A stretch of 64,000 bases of DNA from Clostridiales bacterium (GCA_017428155.1 JAFRRJ010000017.1:62001-126000); one strand, 5' to 3'; shown: positions 52,203 through 62,951, counted from the stretch's first letter. The notes: generated by a model from the sequence alone, not told the origin. Program-made: numbers and translations.

Positions 52203-53438
52203 ATGGAAGGTACTGACAATAGCATTAAAGACTTTTTCTATTCGGCAGTAATGATGAATACCGATATCAACTATAAGACTTTAACTGATCTTACGGATAA
52301 TAAAGCAATAACAAACTACAGAGATCTTGCAGATAAGGATCTGCTTGACAGGATTGTCAGTGCCCCGCCCGCGCTTAAGCCGGAAACCGTTAACCGGATC
52401 AGCAATCTGAGTGATTCCTATATTCGGATAATGGATATTGCCCTCGGTTATAAGAATATTGCTGATAAAGAGAATATCAGTGTCAAATCATGTCTTGATA
52501 AGGATTATCCGTATAATTGGAAGATGTTAAGCGGGATGCCAAAAGTGTTTTACTTTAAAGGTTCTTATGACATTATCACGAGAATGACGCTTAACGGGTC
52601 TTGTGCAGTAGTCGGTTCAAGAAATGCAAGTAAATATTCTGTGTATGCTACAGAAAAGATCTGTGGTGTACTTGGGAATAAAGGTATTACTATAGTTTCC
52701 GGCATGGCGTTTGGAATAGACAGGAGTGCGCATTTGGCATCAGTAAGTACTCCCGGAGGAACAGTTGCAGTCTTAGCCGGCGGAGCTGACAATATATATC
52801 CGCCTGTAAATAAAGATATTTACGATGCCATTGCTGCACAAGGATTAATAGTTTCCGAGATGCCTCCGGGTCAAAAACCTTTAAGACAATATTTTCCTTC
52901 AAGGAACCGGCTTATTGCAGGACTATCCGACTGCACACTTATTATGGAAGCCGGAGCTGTATCAGGAACACTACATACAGCTTCATTTGCGGCCGCTCAA
53001 GGTAAAGAAGTGTTCGTGCTTCCTAATAATATCTACTATGAGAATGCTTGGGGAGGGCTTAAACTCCTTGAAGACGGCGGCAATGTGCTTTTAGGTCCGG
53101 ATAGTGTAATCGACAGTATTGCAAGGTCAGTAATGTATAAACGCCTCGGCATTGGTTGCAGGGGCGAGATACCTTTCCTTGATAAAGACGATGAATTCGA
53201 AAATGCAGCAAATGTAGGTGTCTTAAGGGAATTAGCCCGTGCGAATCCGGAGGAATTAACTGATAATAACTGGAAAATGCTGATATCTGACGCGCTGACA
53301 CTAAAACCGCTTTGTGCAGACGAATTATGCAATATTACATCGCTCCCTTTCTATAAAGTGTCAAAATTGTTGACAGAACTTGAACTTAATGGGACAGTAT
53401 GTCAGGAGAAGGGAAAGTATTCGTTGACATTTGTATAA
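52203..53438 (+). CDS. dprA: DNA-processing protein DprA
   Basis: Loads RecA onto incoming single-stranded DNA during natural transformation. The 411-residue protein has an N-terminal helical region, the Rossmann-like core with VVGSRNASKYS (about residue 140), SGMAFGIDRSAH, GGADNIYPP, SEMPPGQKP, FPSRNRLIAGLSD and SGTLHTA, and a C-terminal winged-helix domain. The usual VPG after the core reads VLPNN. It starts 1 base after the comM stop. Together with comM it suggests at least ancestral competence; no ComG or ComE genes are in the window. Confidence 0.94.
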   Translation: MEGTDNSIKDFFYSAVMMNTDINYKTLTDLTDNKAITNYRDLADKDLLDRIVSAPPALKPETVNRISNLSDSYIRIMDIALGYKNIADKENISVKSCLDKDYPYNWKMLSGMPKVFYFKGSYDIITRMTLNGSCAVVGSRNASKYSVYATEKICGVLGNKGITIVSGMAFGIDRSAHLASVSTPGGTVAVLAGGADNIYPPVNKDIYDAIAAQGLIVSEMPPGQKPLRQYFPSRNRLIAGLSDCTLIMEAGAVSGTLHTASFAAAQGKEVFVLPNNIYYENAWGGLKLLEDGGNVLLGPDSVIDSIARSVMYKRLGIGCRGEIPFLDKDDEFENAANVGVLRELARANPEELTDNNWKMLISDALTLKPLCADELCNITSLPFYKVSKLLTELELNGTVCQEKGKYSLTFV

Positions 53439-53476
53439 TGATGATATATTTTTTATTAAAAATATAGGGAGCACTT

Positions 53477-55642
53477 ATGGGCAAAAAATTAGTTATTGTT
53501 GAGTCTCCTGCCAAGTCAAAGACAATAGGCAGATATCTTGGCGGGGATTATGTTATTACTGCGTCTTTAGGTCATATCAGAGATCTTCCTTCAGGCAATC
53601 TCGGTGTCGATGTTAAGAATAATTACAAACCTTTATATATAACAATGAAAGGCAAAGAGAAGGTCGTAAGAGATCTTAAGCTCATGGCACAGGATGCCGA
53701 TGAGATCCTGCTCGCAACCGACCCTGACCGCGAGGGAGAAGCTATTGCATGGCACCTTGCCAAGGTTCTAAAGATAGATCCTGATTCAAAGTGCAGGATC
53801 ACTTTTAACGAGATCACCAAATCTGCTGTTCAGGAAGCGATCAAGAGTCCAAGGACGATCAATATGAATCTTGCCAATGCGCAGCAGGCAAGAAGAATCC
53901 TTGACCGGCTTGTAGGTTATGAATTAAGTCCGCTTCTCTGGAAGAAGATCCGTAAGGGTCTTTCAGCCGGAAGAGTTCAGTCTGTAGCAACCAGGATCGT
54001 TATGGACAGGGATGCTGAGATTGATTCGTTTAAGCCTGAAGAATACTGGCTTGTTAAAGCCCTTGTTACTCCGGGCAAGAATACGGATAAGTTCCTTTTA
54101 GGATATTACGGCGTAGCTGAAGCAGACGGTAAGATCAGGAAAGATGACCTTAAGTGCATGGAAGATGCACAGGCTGTTCTTGAAGATGTCGGTTCCGGTC
54201 CTCTGGTAGTAGATTCAATTAAGAAGGGCAGCAAGGAACGCAATCCTTATCCGCCGTTCACGACTTCAACATTACAGCAGGAAGCTTCTAAAAGGCTTGG
54301 ATTCTCTTCGAAGAAGACTATGTCCATTGCCCAGCAGCTTTATGAAGGTGTTGAGATCGAAGGTGCAGGTCAGACGGCTCTGGTATCTTATATCAGAACA
54401 GACTCCGTCCGTATTTCCGAGGAAGCTGTTGCAGCTGCAAAGGATCTTATTAAAGAAAGATTCGGTTCAGAATACTGCGCTTCCCATAAGAGACAATATA
54501 AGAATAAGAATTCTGCACAGGATGCTCACGAAGCGATCAGACCTACACATTTTGATCTTGATCCCCGTGCTATCAGATCATCTTTGTCGAATGACCAGTA
54601 TAAGCTCTATCAGCTTATCTGGGACAGATTCCTTGCTACACAGATGACGGCTTGCAAGCTCGATACCGTTACTTGCCAGGCATCCTGCAATAACAGGATC
54701 TTCAGGGCTACCGGTGAGACTGTTACTTTCAAAGGTTTCCTTGTTCTTTATGATGATATCGCAGAAGATTCGAACAAGATTGATGATCAGGACGGAAAGG
54801 CAGCCATTCCTCCGCTTGAAGACGGCATGAGCCTTGAACTCTTAGATCTTAAATCATTACAGAAGTTTACTACTCCGCCGCCGCACTACACCGAAGCTAC
54901 TTTGATCAAGGCATTGGAGGAATACGGTATCGGAAGACCTTCAACTTATGCTCCGACGATATCTACTATCCTGGACCGTAAGTATATCGAGAAGAACGGT
55001 AGACTTCTTCAGATAACGGATCTCGGAAAGATAGTTACAAATATGCTCTCTGAGAATTTCAGCGAGATTGTCGACCTGTCATTTACAGCCGATATGGAAA
55101 CTAAGCTTGATGAAGTGGAAGAAGGAAAGGAAGAATGGGAGCACGTTCTTGACGCTTTCTATCCCGAATTCAACACTCAGATCAAGGCTGCACAGGAGTC
55201 TATCGATAAGATTACTTTTGAGCCCGAGAAGACTGGCGAGACATGTCCGCAGTGCGGAAGTGAACTTGTCTATAAAGAAGGAAGATATGGCAAGTTTATT
55301 GCATGCTCCAACTTCCCGGAATGTAACTACACTAAGAATATTGTTGTATATGCCAAGGGAAAATGTCCAAAATGCGGTTCCGGTCTTCTTGTATATAAAT
55401 CAAAGAAATATAGAAATAAGTCTTTCTATACATGTGACAAGCTTGGTGCTGATCCTGACTGTGATTTTATCTCATGGGATCTTCCTATCGATGACAAATT
55501 CTGTCCCGAGTGCGGAAGCTACATGGTGTTGAAGCACTTCGGCAAGAAAGCTTATCCCAGGTGCTCTAATAAGGACTGTCCGTCCAATGTCAGAAAAGGC
55601 AGAAAGTCTTCTGACAGCAAGAAGAACGAAGATGAAGAGTGA
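53477..55642 (+). CDS. topA: DNA topoisomerase I
   Basis: Type IA enzyme that relaxes negative supercoils. The 721-residue protein has the Toprim start ([15 protein letters not shown], then [14 protein letters not shown] near residue 80), [11 protein letters not shown], the active-site tyrosine in SYIRTDSVR (about residue 300) and GRPSTYAPT. Three C-terminal zinc ribbons follow from about residue 590 (CPQCGSELV...[16 protein letters not shown]...[18 protein letters not shown]...CSNKDC). GGGAGC precedes the ATG. The Lys-rich end overlaps the trmFO start by 11 bases. Confidence 0.97.
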   Translation: MGKKLVIVESPAKSKTIGRYLGGDYVITASLGHIRDLPSGNLGVDVKNNYKPLYITMKGKEKVVRDLKLMAQDADEILLATDPDREGEAIAWHLAKVLKIDPDSKCRITFNEITKSAVQEAIKSPRTINMNLANAQQARRILDRLVGYELSPLLWKKIRKGLSAGRVQSVATRIVMDRDAEIDSFKPEEYWLVKALVTPGKNTDKFLLGYYGVAEADGKIRKDDLKCMEDAQAVLEDVGSGPLVVDSIKKGSKERNPYPPFTTSTLQQEASKRLGFSSKKTMSIAQQLYEGVEIEGAGQTALVSYIRTDSVRISEEAVAAAKDLIKERFGSEYCASHKRQYKNKNSAQDAHEAIRPTHFDLDPRAIRSSLSNDQYKLYQLIWDRFLATQMTACKLDTVTCQASCNNRIFRATGETVTFKGFLVLYDDIAEDSNKIDDQDGKAAIPPLEDGMSLELLDLKSLQKFTTPPPHYTEATLIKALEEYGIGRPSTYAPTISTILDRKYIEKNGRLLQITDLGKIVTNMLSENFSEIVDLSFTADMETKLDEVEEGKEEWEHVLDAFYPEFNTQIKAAQESIDKITFEPEKTGETCPQCGSELVYKEGRYGKFIACSNFPECNYTKNIVVYAKGKCPKCGSGLLVYKSKKYRNKSFYTCDKLGADPDCDFISWDLPIDDKFCPECGSYMVLKHFGKKAYPRCSNKDCPSNVRKGRKSSDSKKNEDEE

Positions 55643-56975
55643 TCCTGTTGTAACTGTTATAGGTGCCGGTCTTGCGGGTTCTGAGGCGGCATATATCTGC
55701 GCCAGATCAGGTGTTCACGTTAAGCTTTATGAACAAAAGCCCGTAAAATACAGTCCGGCACATCATTCTGAGAACTTTGCCGAGCTTGTTTGCAGCAACT
55801 CGTTAAGAGCAGCAGCCAGAGAAAACGCCATCGGCCTTCTTAAAGAAGAGCTCAGACACTTGGGTTCACTCATTATGGAAGCAGCCGATAAGAGTGCAAT
55901 TCCCGCAGGCGGCGCTCTCGCTGTAGACAGAGACGAGTTCTCCGGTTACATTACTGAATCGATCAAAAATAATCCTCTTATCGAGGTAATTCCCGGTGAG
56001 GTAACGAAGATTCCTGAAGAAGGAATTGTTATTGTTGCAACAGGTCCTCTTACAGAGGGTGAACTTTTCGAAGATATCTTAAGAGTAACAGGTGATACAT
56101 CAGGACTTCATTTCTTTGACAGTGCTGCACCTATCGTTACCGGTGATTCCATCGACATGACCAAGGCTTTCAGAGCTTCTAGATACGGCAAGGGCGGAGA
56201 TGACTACATCAATTGTCCAATGACAAAGGAGCAGTATCTCGCGTTCAGGGAAGAACTTGTTAATGCCGAGAGGGCAGAGGTTAAGAATTTCGACAGAGAG
56301 ATCGTTTTCGAAGGTTGCATGCCTATTGAGGTAATGGCCCAGAGAGGCGTTGATACAATGAGATTCGGTCCTTTGAAGGGCGTAGGTCTTATCGATCCCA
56401 ATACAGGAAAAGAGCCTTATGCGAATCTCCAATTGAGACAGGACGACAGAGCCAAGACCATGTATAACCTGGTAGGTTTTCAGACAAGACTTAAGTGGTC
56501 TGAACAGAAGAGAGTCTTCGGCATGATCCCCGGTCTTGAAAATGCTGAGTATACACGTTACGGCGTTATGCACCGCAACACTTTCCTTAATTCGCCTTTG
56601 TATCTGTCATCGCATTACAGCTTAAGAGCTAAGCCCGATATCTTCTTTGCCGGTCAGATCACAGGCGTAGAAGGATATATTGAATCAACTGCTTCAGGTT
56701 TTGTTGCAGGATTCTATGCTGCTCAGAGAGCATTGGGATTAGAACCCGCATATGAGCCTGATGCGTGCACAGTAATCGGTTCCATGGCGCTATATGTTTC
56801 GGATCCTCATATCAAGAAGTTCCAGCCGATGAATGCCAACTTTGGTATCGTAAGCCCGATTGAAGGAAGATTTAAGGGCAAGACAGGAAAGAAAGATAAG
56901 AACAACGCTATTGCTGACAGAGCTTTAGAGCATCTTAAGGCATTCGAAGAAAGCGTTGCAAAACTCACCGAATAA
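55632..56975 (+). CDS. trmFO: Methylenetetrahydrofolate--tRNA-(uracil-5-)-methyltransferase TrmFO
   Basis: FAD- and folate-dependent enzyme making ribothymidine-54 in the tRNA T loop. The 447-residue protein has the FAD loop [13 protein letters not shown] (residue about 8), [24 protein letters not shown] with a catalytic-type cysteine, [22 protein letters not shown] with the second conserved cysteine, and [10 protein letters not shown]. The frame extends upstream to 55587 inside topA; the ATG at 55632 begins exactly at the FAD-binding strand. Gene order topA-trmFO is the Firmicutes norm; the usual downstream xerC-codY genes are replaced by a membrane protein gene. Confidence 0.95.
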   Translation: MKSDPVVTVIGAGLAGSEAAYICARSGVHVKLYEQKPVKYSPAHHSENFAELVCSNSLRAAARENAIGLLKEELRHLGSLIMEAADKSAIPAGGALAVDRDEFSGYITESIKNNPLIEVIPGEVTKIPEEGIVIVATGPLTEGELFEDILRVTGDTSGLHFFDSAAPIVTGDSIDMTKAFRASRYGKGGDDYINCPMTKEQYLAFREELVNAERAEVKNFDREIVFEGCMPIEVMAQRGVDTMRFGPLKGVGLIDPNTGKEPYANLQLRQDDRAKTMYNLVGFQTRLKWSEQKRVFGMIPGLENAEYTRYGVMHRNTFLNSPLYLSSHYSLRAKPDIFFAGQITGVEGYIESTASGFVAGFYAAQRALGLEPAYEPDACTVIGSMALYVSDPHIKKFQPMNANFGIVSPIEGRFKGKTGKKDKNNAIADRALEHLKAFEESVAKLTE

Positions 56976-56976
56976 T

Positions 56977-57855
56977 ATGGATCAGAACAATACAAATACA
57001 GGCATTGATTTTTCAGAAAGAGCAAAAGGTCCTTTTCCTCATTTCTTTATTTCCGGATGGAATCATCTGGTAACGCTCATGGCCGTAAATGCTTTGTTTG
57101 TGCTGTTTAACATTCCGGCCATTGCGATCGCTGCTTTGTATGCAATTGTTTTCATGCCCGGTCTTATCAATGCTTTTGACTTGTATAAGTTTATATCAGT
57201 GCCATCAAATGCGGGTATGGTCACTCCAATCGAGACAAACGTTATTTCATACCAGCTTTTATCGCTACTCTATGTGTTCTTCATTGCATCAGTTGTCGCG
57301 AGCCTTCTTATCTGCGTCGGACCTTTCCAGACAGGATTTGCTCAGGTTTATAAAGACATCAGAAACGGCACTTCAGTCTCGCTTTTCGGAAGCTTTAGAA
57401 ACGGCCTGAAGAACAACTGGAAAAAGTCTCTTGGTGCGATGTTTATCGGTATTTTGGTCTCTGCAATTATCCTTCTGGCTATCAGTTTTTACATGAATAT
57501 GCATACAACGGCAGGAACTGTTATAGGAGCCGTATTTGTTGTGTTGCTTTTCGCTTTTATCCTGATACAGAATTTTGTATATCAGATGATAATATCTACA
57601 GACTTGAAGCTTTCAAGGATCTATAAGAACGCAGTCCTGTTTCTGTTTATCAGGTTCGTTCCGTGTCTCGGTGCTTCATTGCTTGTATTCCTGTTTTATT
57701 TCTTGATCCCGTTTGTTCTTCTTATGTCTTCATCTTATGTTACATTGGGGATCTTTGTTTTCTTTTATACGTTTATCGTTATATCGTGGATGCAGTTTTT
57801 TCTGTCCTCTTTTGCTTCCGGACTTATCGAAAAATATGTTGCAGCAGATGATTAA
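56977..57855 (+). CDS. DUF624-like integral membrane protein (292 aa)
   Basis: A short polar Asn-rich N-terminus, then about six membrane helices. The order of segments (NALFVLFNIPAIAIAALYAI, GPFQTGFAQVYKDIRNG, a W-K-x-S-L cytoplasmic link, VYQMIISTDLKLSRIYKNA) resembles DUF624/YesL-type proteins often found with ABC sugar transporters, though none is nearby. The frame reaches to TTG at 56956 inside trmFO; the ATG at 56977, one base after the trmFO stop, is preferred. Function unknown. Confidence 0.7.
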   Translation: MDQNNTNTGIDFSERAKGPFPHFFISGWNHLVTLMAVNALFVLFNIPAIAIAALYAIVFMPGLINAFDLYKFISVPSNAGMVTPIETNVISYQLLSLLYVFFIASVVASLLICVGPFQTGFAQVYKDIRNGTSVSLFGSFRNGLKNNWKKSLGAMFIGILVSAIILLAISFYMNMHTTAGTVIGAVFVVLLFAFILIQNFVYQMIISTDLKLSRIYKNAVLFLFIRFVPCLGASLLVFLFYFLIPFVLLMSSSYVTLGIFVFFYTFIVISWMQFFLSSFASGLIEKYVAADD

Positions 57856-57879
57856 GGTTTATATAAGACTGGTTTGTTC

Positions 57880-57908
57880 TTCACATATTGAGTTAGAATG
57901 AATATAGT
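57880..57908 (+). promoter_or_regulatory. Likely promoter of the PP2C gene pair
   Basis: TTCACA (57880-57885) and TATAGT (57903-57908) are 17 bases apart, each one base from consensus. The first gene starts about 50 bases downstream. Confidence 0.5.
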
Positions 57909-57958
57909 AATAAGGGAAACTGATATCTTGCGTGCGCTGAAATAGTTCTTATTGAGAG

Positions 57959-58855
57959 ATGTATGACTTTAGTCTTTTGCCGGATGATTCTTTGTTAGCA
58001 CTGTTTATTGCACTGGTGCTCTTTTCGGTTGCATTCGTATCATTCTCTATCGTTGCCGTATTTACGCTCGTTAAATCCACAGTCTACAGCAAAATACATA
58101 AGGATAAACTTCATCTGATTTGTGATGTTGCTTATTTCCACGAGAAAGGCAAACGTGACAATCAGGAGGATTCTCTCTATATTTCTCCAATGGGAGAAGC
58201 TGAAGATAACGGATTCATTGCGGCATGTTCAGACGGAATGGGTGGTCTGTTAAATGGTGAGGTCGTATCAAAATACGTGACTGATTCATTGACTGAGAAT
58301 TACCCGTATAAGTTCGATGCCCAGGATGAGAACAGTAAGATGATTAGCGATATATCGGACAGGGTATATGAGGAATATCATTTGAGTGCCGGTGCAACAC
58401 TTGTTATGGTCCATATCTACGATGAATACATGAATTTCTATAGCCTCGGTGACAGTAATATTATCCTTATCCGCAATAACAGGGCTACGCTTCTGAATTA
58501 CAAACAAAACTATATTACTCTTATGATCAAGAAATTCTCTGAAGGCGGAATAGATACTACTGACGCTTATAAGGATACGAGAGCAAGAGGCCTTATCGAT
58601 TTTGTCGGCAATCTTAACTGCAATGTTTTAAAGACTTCACGTCCGATAAGACTTTTTGAGAATGATATAATCATCGTCAGTTCAGACGGCGTTACAGACG
58701 CTGTTCCGCTTAACAGGATAGTAAATCATATTCATTTCGATCAGAATGCGACCGGCATAGCAAGAGCGATCAAGTATGGCGTCAAGGCAAGAAAGAATCC
58801 GAGACAGGACAATTACTCTGCCGTTGTCATTAAGATGAAGAGGAGTTACGTTTGA
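57959..58855 (+). CDS. PP2C-type serine/threonine phosphatase, membrane-anchored
   Basis: Metal-dependent protein phosphatase of the PPM family. The 298-residue protein has one N-terminal membrane helix (about residues 12-38) and a cytoplasmic catalytic domain with all metal-site motifs: GKRDNQEDS (about residue 63), ACSDGMGGLLNGE, SAGATLV, LGDSNIILIRN, SSDGVTDAVP (about residue 242) and RQDNYSAVVI near the C-terminus. It differs from soluble PrpC in having the membrane anchor. No Hanks-type kinase is in the window. The next gene starts by a TTG that overlaps its stop codon. Confidence 0.92.
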   Translation: MYDFSLLPDDSLLALFIALVLFSVAFVSFSIVAVFTLVKSTVYSKIHKDKLHLICDVAYFHEKGKRDNQEDSLYISPMGEAEDNGFIAACSDGMGGLLNGEVVSKYVTDSLTENYPYKFDAQDENSKMISDISDRVYEEYHLSAGATLVMVHIYDEYMNFYSLGDSNIILIRNNRATLLNYKQNYITLMIKKFSEGGIDTTDAYKDTRARGLIDFVGNLNCNVLKTSRPIRLFENDIIIVSSDGVTDAVPLNRIVNHIHFDQNATGIARAIKYGVKARKNPRQDNYSAVVIKMKRSYV

Positions 58856-59394
58856 TAGAGTATTACACATTCAAACACAGAGGATACTCTTTGGAATACA
58901 GAGATGAGATATTTCTAAGACTCGTCCCGAGTATTACTGTAGCCATCTTTAACGGCAATAAGCTTGAATCTGCTCCCAAGAGCCAGTCACTTCTCTTCTC
59001 TGAGATCCTGAGCAGTGAGGAGGGCCGTAAGAATCTTAACGATCTTAATGATATATTTGAGGATTGTCTTGACGATAAATCTGAATATCTTATCTTAAGA
59101 GTTATCAACAACGGTATTGAGAGTATAAGAAGGGGAGACGTCTGTGCTAAGATCGTGAGCAAGGGGCAGATAAGCCTCCTTCCGAACGGTTTTTACGGTC
59201 TGTCACCTGAAGACAGGATAATATGTGCCACCGAGAACTTCTTTGATAACATTACCGATGAAGGCATTCTTGCTGATGCGCTGGTTGCCGATTCGTGCAA
59301 TGAATGGATGAATATGATGATAAGAAGGATATCCGATCTGACTCAGCTTAAGTGCGGCAATCTGTCTGCCGTTACTCTTAAGCTTGTTAAATAA
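58852..59394 (+). CDS. Short PP2C-like protein lacking metal ligands (180 aa), TTG start
   Basis: Not recognised at first sight, but the C-terminal half aligns by eye with the neighbouring phosphatase: LSPEDRIICATENFFDNI against LFENDIIIVSSDGVTDAV, and LKCGNLSAVTLKL against PRQDNYSAVVIKM. The aspartates of both metal motifs are changed (TENFFDN for SDGVTD, CGN for QDN), and the first half of the PP2C fold, including DNQED and DGMGG, is shortened or missing. It is therefore probably a non-catalytic relative. AGGAG (58841-58845) supports the TTG at 58852, which overlaps the PP2C stop. Its last 52 bases overlap the 3' end of the GH3 gene on the other strand. Confidence 0.7.
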   Translation: MIEYYTFKHRGYSLEYRDEIFLRLVPSITVAIFNGNKLESAPKSQSLLFSEILSSEEGRKNLNDLNDIFEDCLDDKSEYLILRVINNGIESIRRGDVCAKIVSKGQISLLPNGFYGLSPEDRIICATENFFDNITDEGILADALVADSCNEWMNMMIRRISDLTQLKCGNLSAVTLKLVK

Positions 59395-61817
59395 GTCTTA
59401 TGCGTATGGCTTTCCAGAGCAAGCTTTATTATTCTTCTTGCACTTTGTTCGATATCTTCAGCCGATATTTGTCCTTTCTTTAAGGCTTTCATTATCGCGG
59501 ATGATATAAAAGGTCTTCCCGGCATAATCAGATCTGTTCCTGCTTTGCAGCAAAGCTCGTCATAACTTTCATCGTGACCAGTTGCAAACCAGTCTGTCAT
59601 AACTATGCCGTCAAATCCCCATTCGTTTCTTAGCAAAGCGGTCTGAAGGTTATAGTCTAATGCAGTATATGTTCCGTTGATCTTGTTATAGCTGCACATC
59701 ACACTCTTTGGATCTGATTCTCTTACTGCGATCCTGAAAGCTTTAAGATAGATCTCTCTTAATGTTCTCTCATCCAGATTGGAAGAAGACTTGTTGCGTT
59801 TTGTCTCAAGGTTGTTTGCAGCAAAATGCTTAAGAGTAACATAGCATCCTTTGTGGTCCTGAACGCCCTTAGTAACAGAAGCAGCCATCTTTCCTGTCAG
59901 AAGCGGGTCTTCTGAGTAATATTCGTAGTTTCTTCCGCACAGAGGATTGCGGTGTATATTAAGTGCCGGAGCCAGCCAGAAAACAACACCGTATTCAAGC
60001 ATTTCTTTTCCTATGGCATCACCCATAAGTCTTGCAAGCTCAGTGTCAAAAGTCTGTGCAACAAGAGTCTCATTGGGCCATGAAGTGCAGAACTGGTAAT
60101 AAAGGATCTTTTTAGTCTTTTCTTCTGATGTGCCTATCTTAGAGACTTTGTGTATTCTTCTTAATGCAGAAGGTAATGTCGGGATAGCAAACAGATTATG
60201 CCTTGGTCTCGTTGATATTCTTGTAAGGTTTAATCCCTGTGGACCGTCGGCCATTGCCATTCCGTCAATCCCTTTATAAAAAAGTTTGGATGTCGTATAT
60301 CCTACTGCACCGAAAACCCTGTGGCGGTAGGGTCCCAGATATGTTCTTCCGACGATGAGCTTAGACATCTCTTTAATAGATAATCCTGATACTATCTCAT
60401 CGATCTTACTGCTTCTGACCATATCAGGTTTAGCATAATCGTGCTTTAAGGGTTTAATATCTGATGAGTGAACATCTAAGAGAGGCAGACTGAGAAGAGG
60501 AATAGGCGACTTATCAAACCTTATAAAGTCGATCTTCCGTTCAGATCTGAATAAAGGCATTACTTCTTCTGTTACAGCATCTTTATCAAGGCAGATGACG
60601 GCAACCGGAGAATCGTTTAAGGATATGACGTAATTGCCCTTTTCGAGAATATAAGATGAAGAATCCTCATCGTAACCTGAAAAATCTCTAAGATCGAATG
60701 TGAATTCAGCAATATACGTACTGCCCGGGTCAAGCAAAGGACTCTTAGCAAATGCAGCAAGGCTTCTAACTTCTCTTATAAGCCTGTTCTCAGGGAACGA
60801 CAGATAAAGTAAAGTAGCTTCGCGTCCTTTAAGATTGCCTGTATTTGTTACAGATGCTTCTAAAGTAACTTTTGTACCGGAAATCTTTGATTCTTTGTAT
60901 TCTGTTTTGAAGGTTGTGTAGCTTAAACCATAACCGAAGGGATATCTTGGCTTGATGCCTTTCTTGTCAAACCATCTGTAGCCTGTAAAGATTCCTTCTC
61001 TGTAATCTTCCTGGTATTTCTCGGGACTTCTTTCAGAGAATGTATCAGAACTTGGATAGTCTTTATATGATTTGCCCCATGTGTCTGCAAGTCTGCCTGA
61101 AGGATTGACTTTGCCTGTAAGGATATCCGCAAGAGCATTTCCTGTCTCCATGCCGCCCTGCATAAGAAGGAGGACTGCCGAGAATCTAATATCGTCTAAG
61201 AATGAAAGATCAATAACCGAACCGGTATTAAGTACAAGGATCGCATCTTTATATCTGTTAGTAACTGACTGCATCAGTTCCTTCTCACCGGTGGTTATAA
61301 AGTAGTCTCCGGGAATATCTTTACGATCCGAACCTTCGCCGGACTGTCTGGTAAGAATAAAGACGGCTGTGTCTGTCTCCGTGTTCTCATCAGCAGTGAC
61401 TAATCTTCCGGCAGGAAGGTAAAAGGGGTGGTCAGCCGTATAGTCCATATGCTCCATAAGAGGGACTTTACGCATTTCTTTAGCAAGTTTCTTCTGATAA
61501 AGTAAGAATTCCCTGTCGAATAACCTGTCATAGTCATCAAGCCAGTCTTTTGTCGTTATCTCAAGACCTGCAAATCTTAAGCCTTCTTCAGGAGTAATGT
61601 TATATCTCGGATTATTCTCTCCGGAACCTGTTCCGCCAAAAGCAGTATGCCTGGCACCTGCTCCGTATAATGCGATCTTAGAAGTCTTAAGAGGGAGGAC
61701 GCCGTTATTCTCAAGAAGCACCATACCATCAGCACAGATCCTTCTTGCGAGATCACAATGTGAAATCTCGCGCTCCAGCCTTTCTGAACTTCTAGATGCA
61801 TAAAGAATAGGCTTCAT
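59343..61817 (-). CDS. Glycoside hydrolase family 3, circularly permuted domain order
   Basis: Beta-glycosidase of family 3, probably cytosolic (no signal peptide), acting on oligosaccharides taken up by the cell. The 824-residue protein has the domains swapped relative to most family 3 enzymes: the (alpha/beta)6 sandwich domain comes first, with the likely acid/base Glu161 in QSGEGSDRKD and GKVNPSGRLADTW. A fibronectin-III-like domain follows (about residues 310-420), and the TIM barrel comes last (from about 480), with GRNYEYYSEDP, LKHFAANNLE and the nucleophile Asp742 in GIVMTDWFA. This order is known from rumen clostridia such as Butyrivibrio. GGGAG precedes the ATG. It follows tgt by 14 bases, so it is read from the queA-tgt transcript. 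Confidence 0.93.
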   Translation of the reverse strand: MKPILYASRSSERLEREISHCDLARRICADGMVLLENNGVLPLKTSKIALYGAGARHTAFGGTGSGENNPRYNITPEEGLRFAGLEITTKDWLDDYDRLFDREFLLYQKKLAKEMRKVPLMEHMDYTADHPFYLPAGRLVTADENTETDTAVFILTRQSGEGSDRKDIPGDYFITTGEKELMQSVTNRYKDAILVLNTGSVIDLSFLDDIRFSAVLLLMQGGMETGNALADILTGKVNPSGRLADTWGKSYKDYPSSDTFSERSPEKYQEDYREGIFTGYRWFDKKGIKPRYPFGYGLSYTTFKTEYKESKISGTKVTLEASVTNTGNLKGREATLLYLSFPENRLIREVRSLAAFAKSPLLDPGSTYIAEFTFDLRDFSGYDEDSSSYILEKGNYVISLNDSPVAVICLDKDAVTEEVMPLFRSERKIDFIRFDKSPIPLLSLPLLDVHSSDIKPLKHDYAKPDMVRSSKIDEIVSGLSIKEMSKLIVGRTYLGPYRHRVFGAVGYTTSKLFYKGIDGMAMADGPQGLNLTRISTRPRHNLFAIPTLPSALRRIHKVSKIGTSEEKTKKILYYQFCTSWPNETLVAQTFDTELARLMGDAIGKEMLEYGVVFWLAPALNIHRNPLCGRNYEYYSEDPLLTGKMAASVTKGVQDHKGCYVTLKHFAANNLETKRNKSSSNLDERTLREIYLKAFRIAVRESDPKSVMCSYNKINGTYTALDYNLQTALLRNEWGFDGIVMTDWFATGHDESYDELCCKAGTDLIMPGRPFISSAIMKALKKGQISAEDIEQSARRIIKLALESHTHKTYLTSLRVTADRLPHLS

Positions 61818-61831
61818 CTGTCATTCTCCCG

Positions 61832-62950
61832 TCAGCCGAGTCGTTCGTAGAACTCTTTCCTGAAATCACCGAGCCTGTCTTCTGCGATAGCCTGACGGAT
61901 CCTTTCCATAAGAGTTAAGAGGAAATAGATGTTGTGGTATGTGCAGAGTCTTAAGCCGAACATTTCGTTAGCTTTTATAAGATGTCTTACATAAGCGCTC
62001 GAAAAGTTCGTGCATGCGTAGCAGCTGCACTCAGGATCCATAGGACCGAAATCTTCAGCGAACTTTTTGTCTCTGATAATCTTTTTGCCATAGTCAGTAA
62101 GGATCGTACCATGGCGTCCCATTCTTGTAGGGAGCACGCAGTCGAACATGTCGACGCCTCTGCATGAACCTTCGATAAGATAATCCGGTGTTCCGACGCC
62201 CATAAGGTATCTTGGCTTTTCTTCGGGCATAAGCGGTACTGTGCAGTCGATCATGTCAATGAAAAGGTTCTTGGGCTCGCCGACTGAGATTCCTCCGATA
62301 GCAAATCCCGGAAGATCAAATGAAGTAATTGCATCTGCACTCTTTTTGCGGAGCTCAGGATACATCGACCCCTGGATTATACCGAACAAAGCCTGTTCAT
62401 CAGGTCTTTTATGAGCTTCAATACAGCGTTCGAGCCATCTCGTTGTTCTTGACTGAGATCTGTCAGCATAATTGAATTCAGAAGGGTAGGGGCAGCATTC
62501 ATCAAAAGCCATGATTATGTCTGCACCCAGATCGTTTTGAACCTGCATAGAGATCTCCGGTGTCAAAAAGAGTTTTCTTCCATCTATGTGTGAACTGAAC
62601 TTTACGCCGTCTTCTTTTATATCTTTGGGTTTTGCAAGTGAGAACACCTGAAATCCGCCGCTGTCGGTTAATATGGCGCCCTTCCAGTTCATGAACTTAT
62701 GGAGTCCGCCAGCTTTAGCCACGATATCACTGCCGGGTCTTAACCATAAGTGATATGTGTTGGAGAGCATTATTCCTGCTCCCATACCGTATACTTCCTC
62801 AGGGCTCATGCCTTTAACCGAAGCCTGTGTACCTACCGGCATGAAAGCCGGAGTCATGAAAGTCCCGTGGGGAGTATGGACTTTGCCGAGTCTTGCTCCT
62901 GTCTGAGCGCATGTGTGAATGTGTTCGTACCATACGGGAAAGTTAGACAT
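61832..62950 (-). CDS. tgt: tRNA-guanine transglycosylase
   Basis: Exchanges guanine 34 of GUN-anticodon tRNAs for the queuosine precursor preQ1. The 372-residue protein has the nucleophile-region motifs [26 protein letters not shown] (about residue 90), FDECCPYP, the GIIQG substrate loop, [21 protein letters not shown] and the zinc-binding CSCYAC...H near residue 305. The frame extends into queA, but the ATG at 62950, one base after the queA stop, starts at the conserved N-terminus. Part of queA-tgt-GH3. Confidence 0.96.
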   Translation of the reverse strand: MSNFPVWYEHIHTCAQTGARLGKVHTPHGTFMTPAFMPVGTQASVKGMSPEEVYGMGAGIMLSNTYHLWLRPGSDIVAKAGGLHKFMNWKGAILTDSGGFQVFSLAKPKDIKEDGVKFSSHIDGRKLFLTPEISMQVQNDLGADIIMAFDECCPYPSEFNYADRSQSRTTRWLERCIEAHKRPDEQALFGIIQGSMYPELRKKSADAITSFDLPGFAIGGISVGEPKNLFIDMIDCTVPLMPEEKPRYLMGVGTPDYLIEGSCRGVDMFDCVLPTRMGRHGTILTDYGKKIIRDKKFAEDFGPMDPECSCYACTNFSSAYVRHLIKANEMFGLRLCTYHNIYFLLTLMERIRQAIAEDRLGDFRKEFYERLG

Positions 62951-62951
62951 A

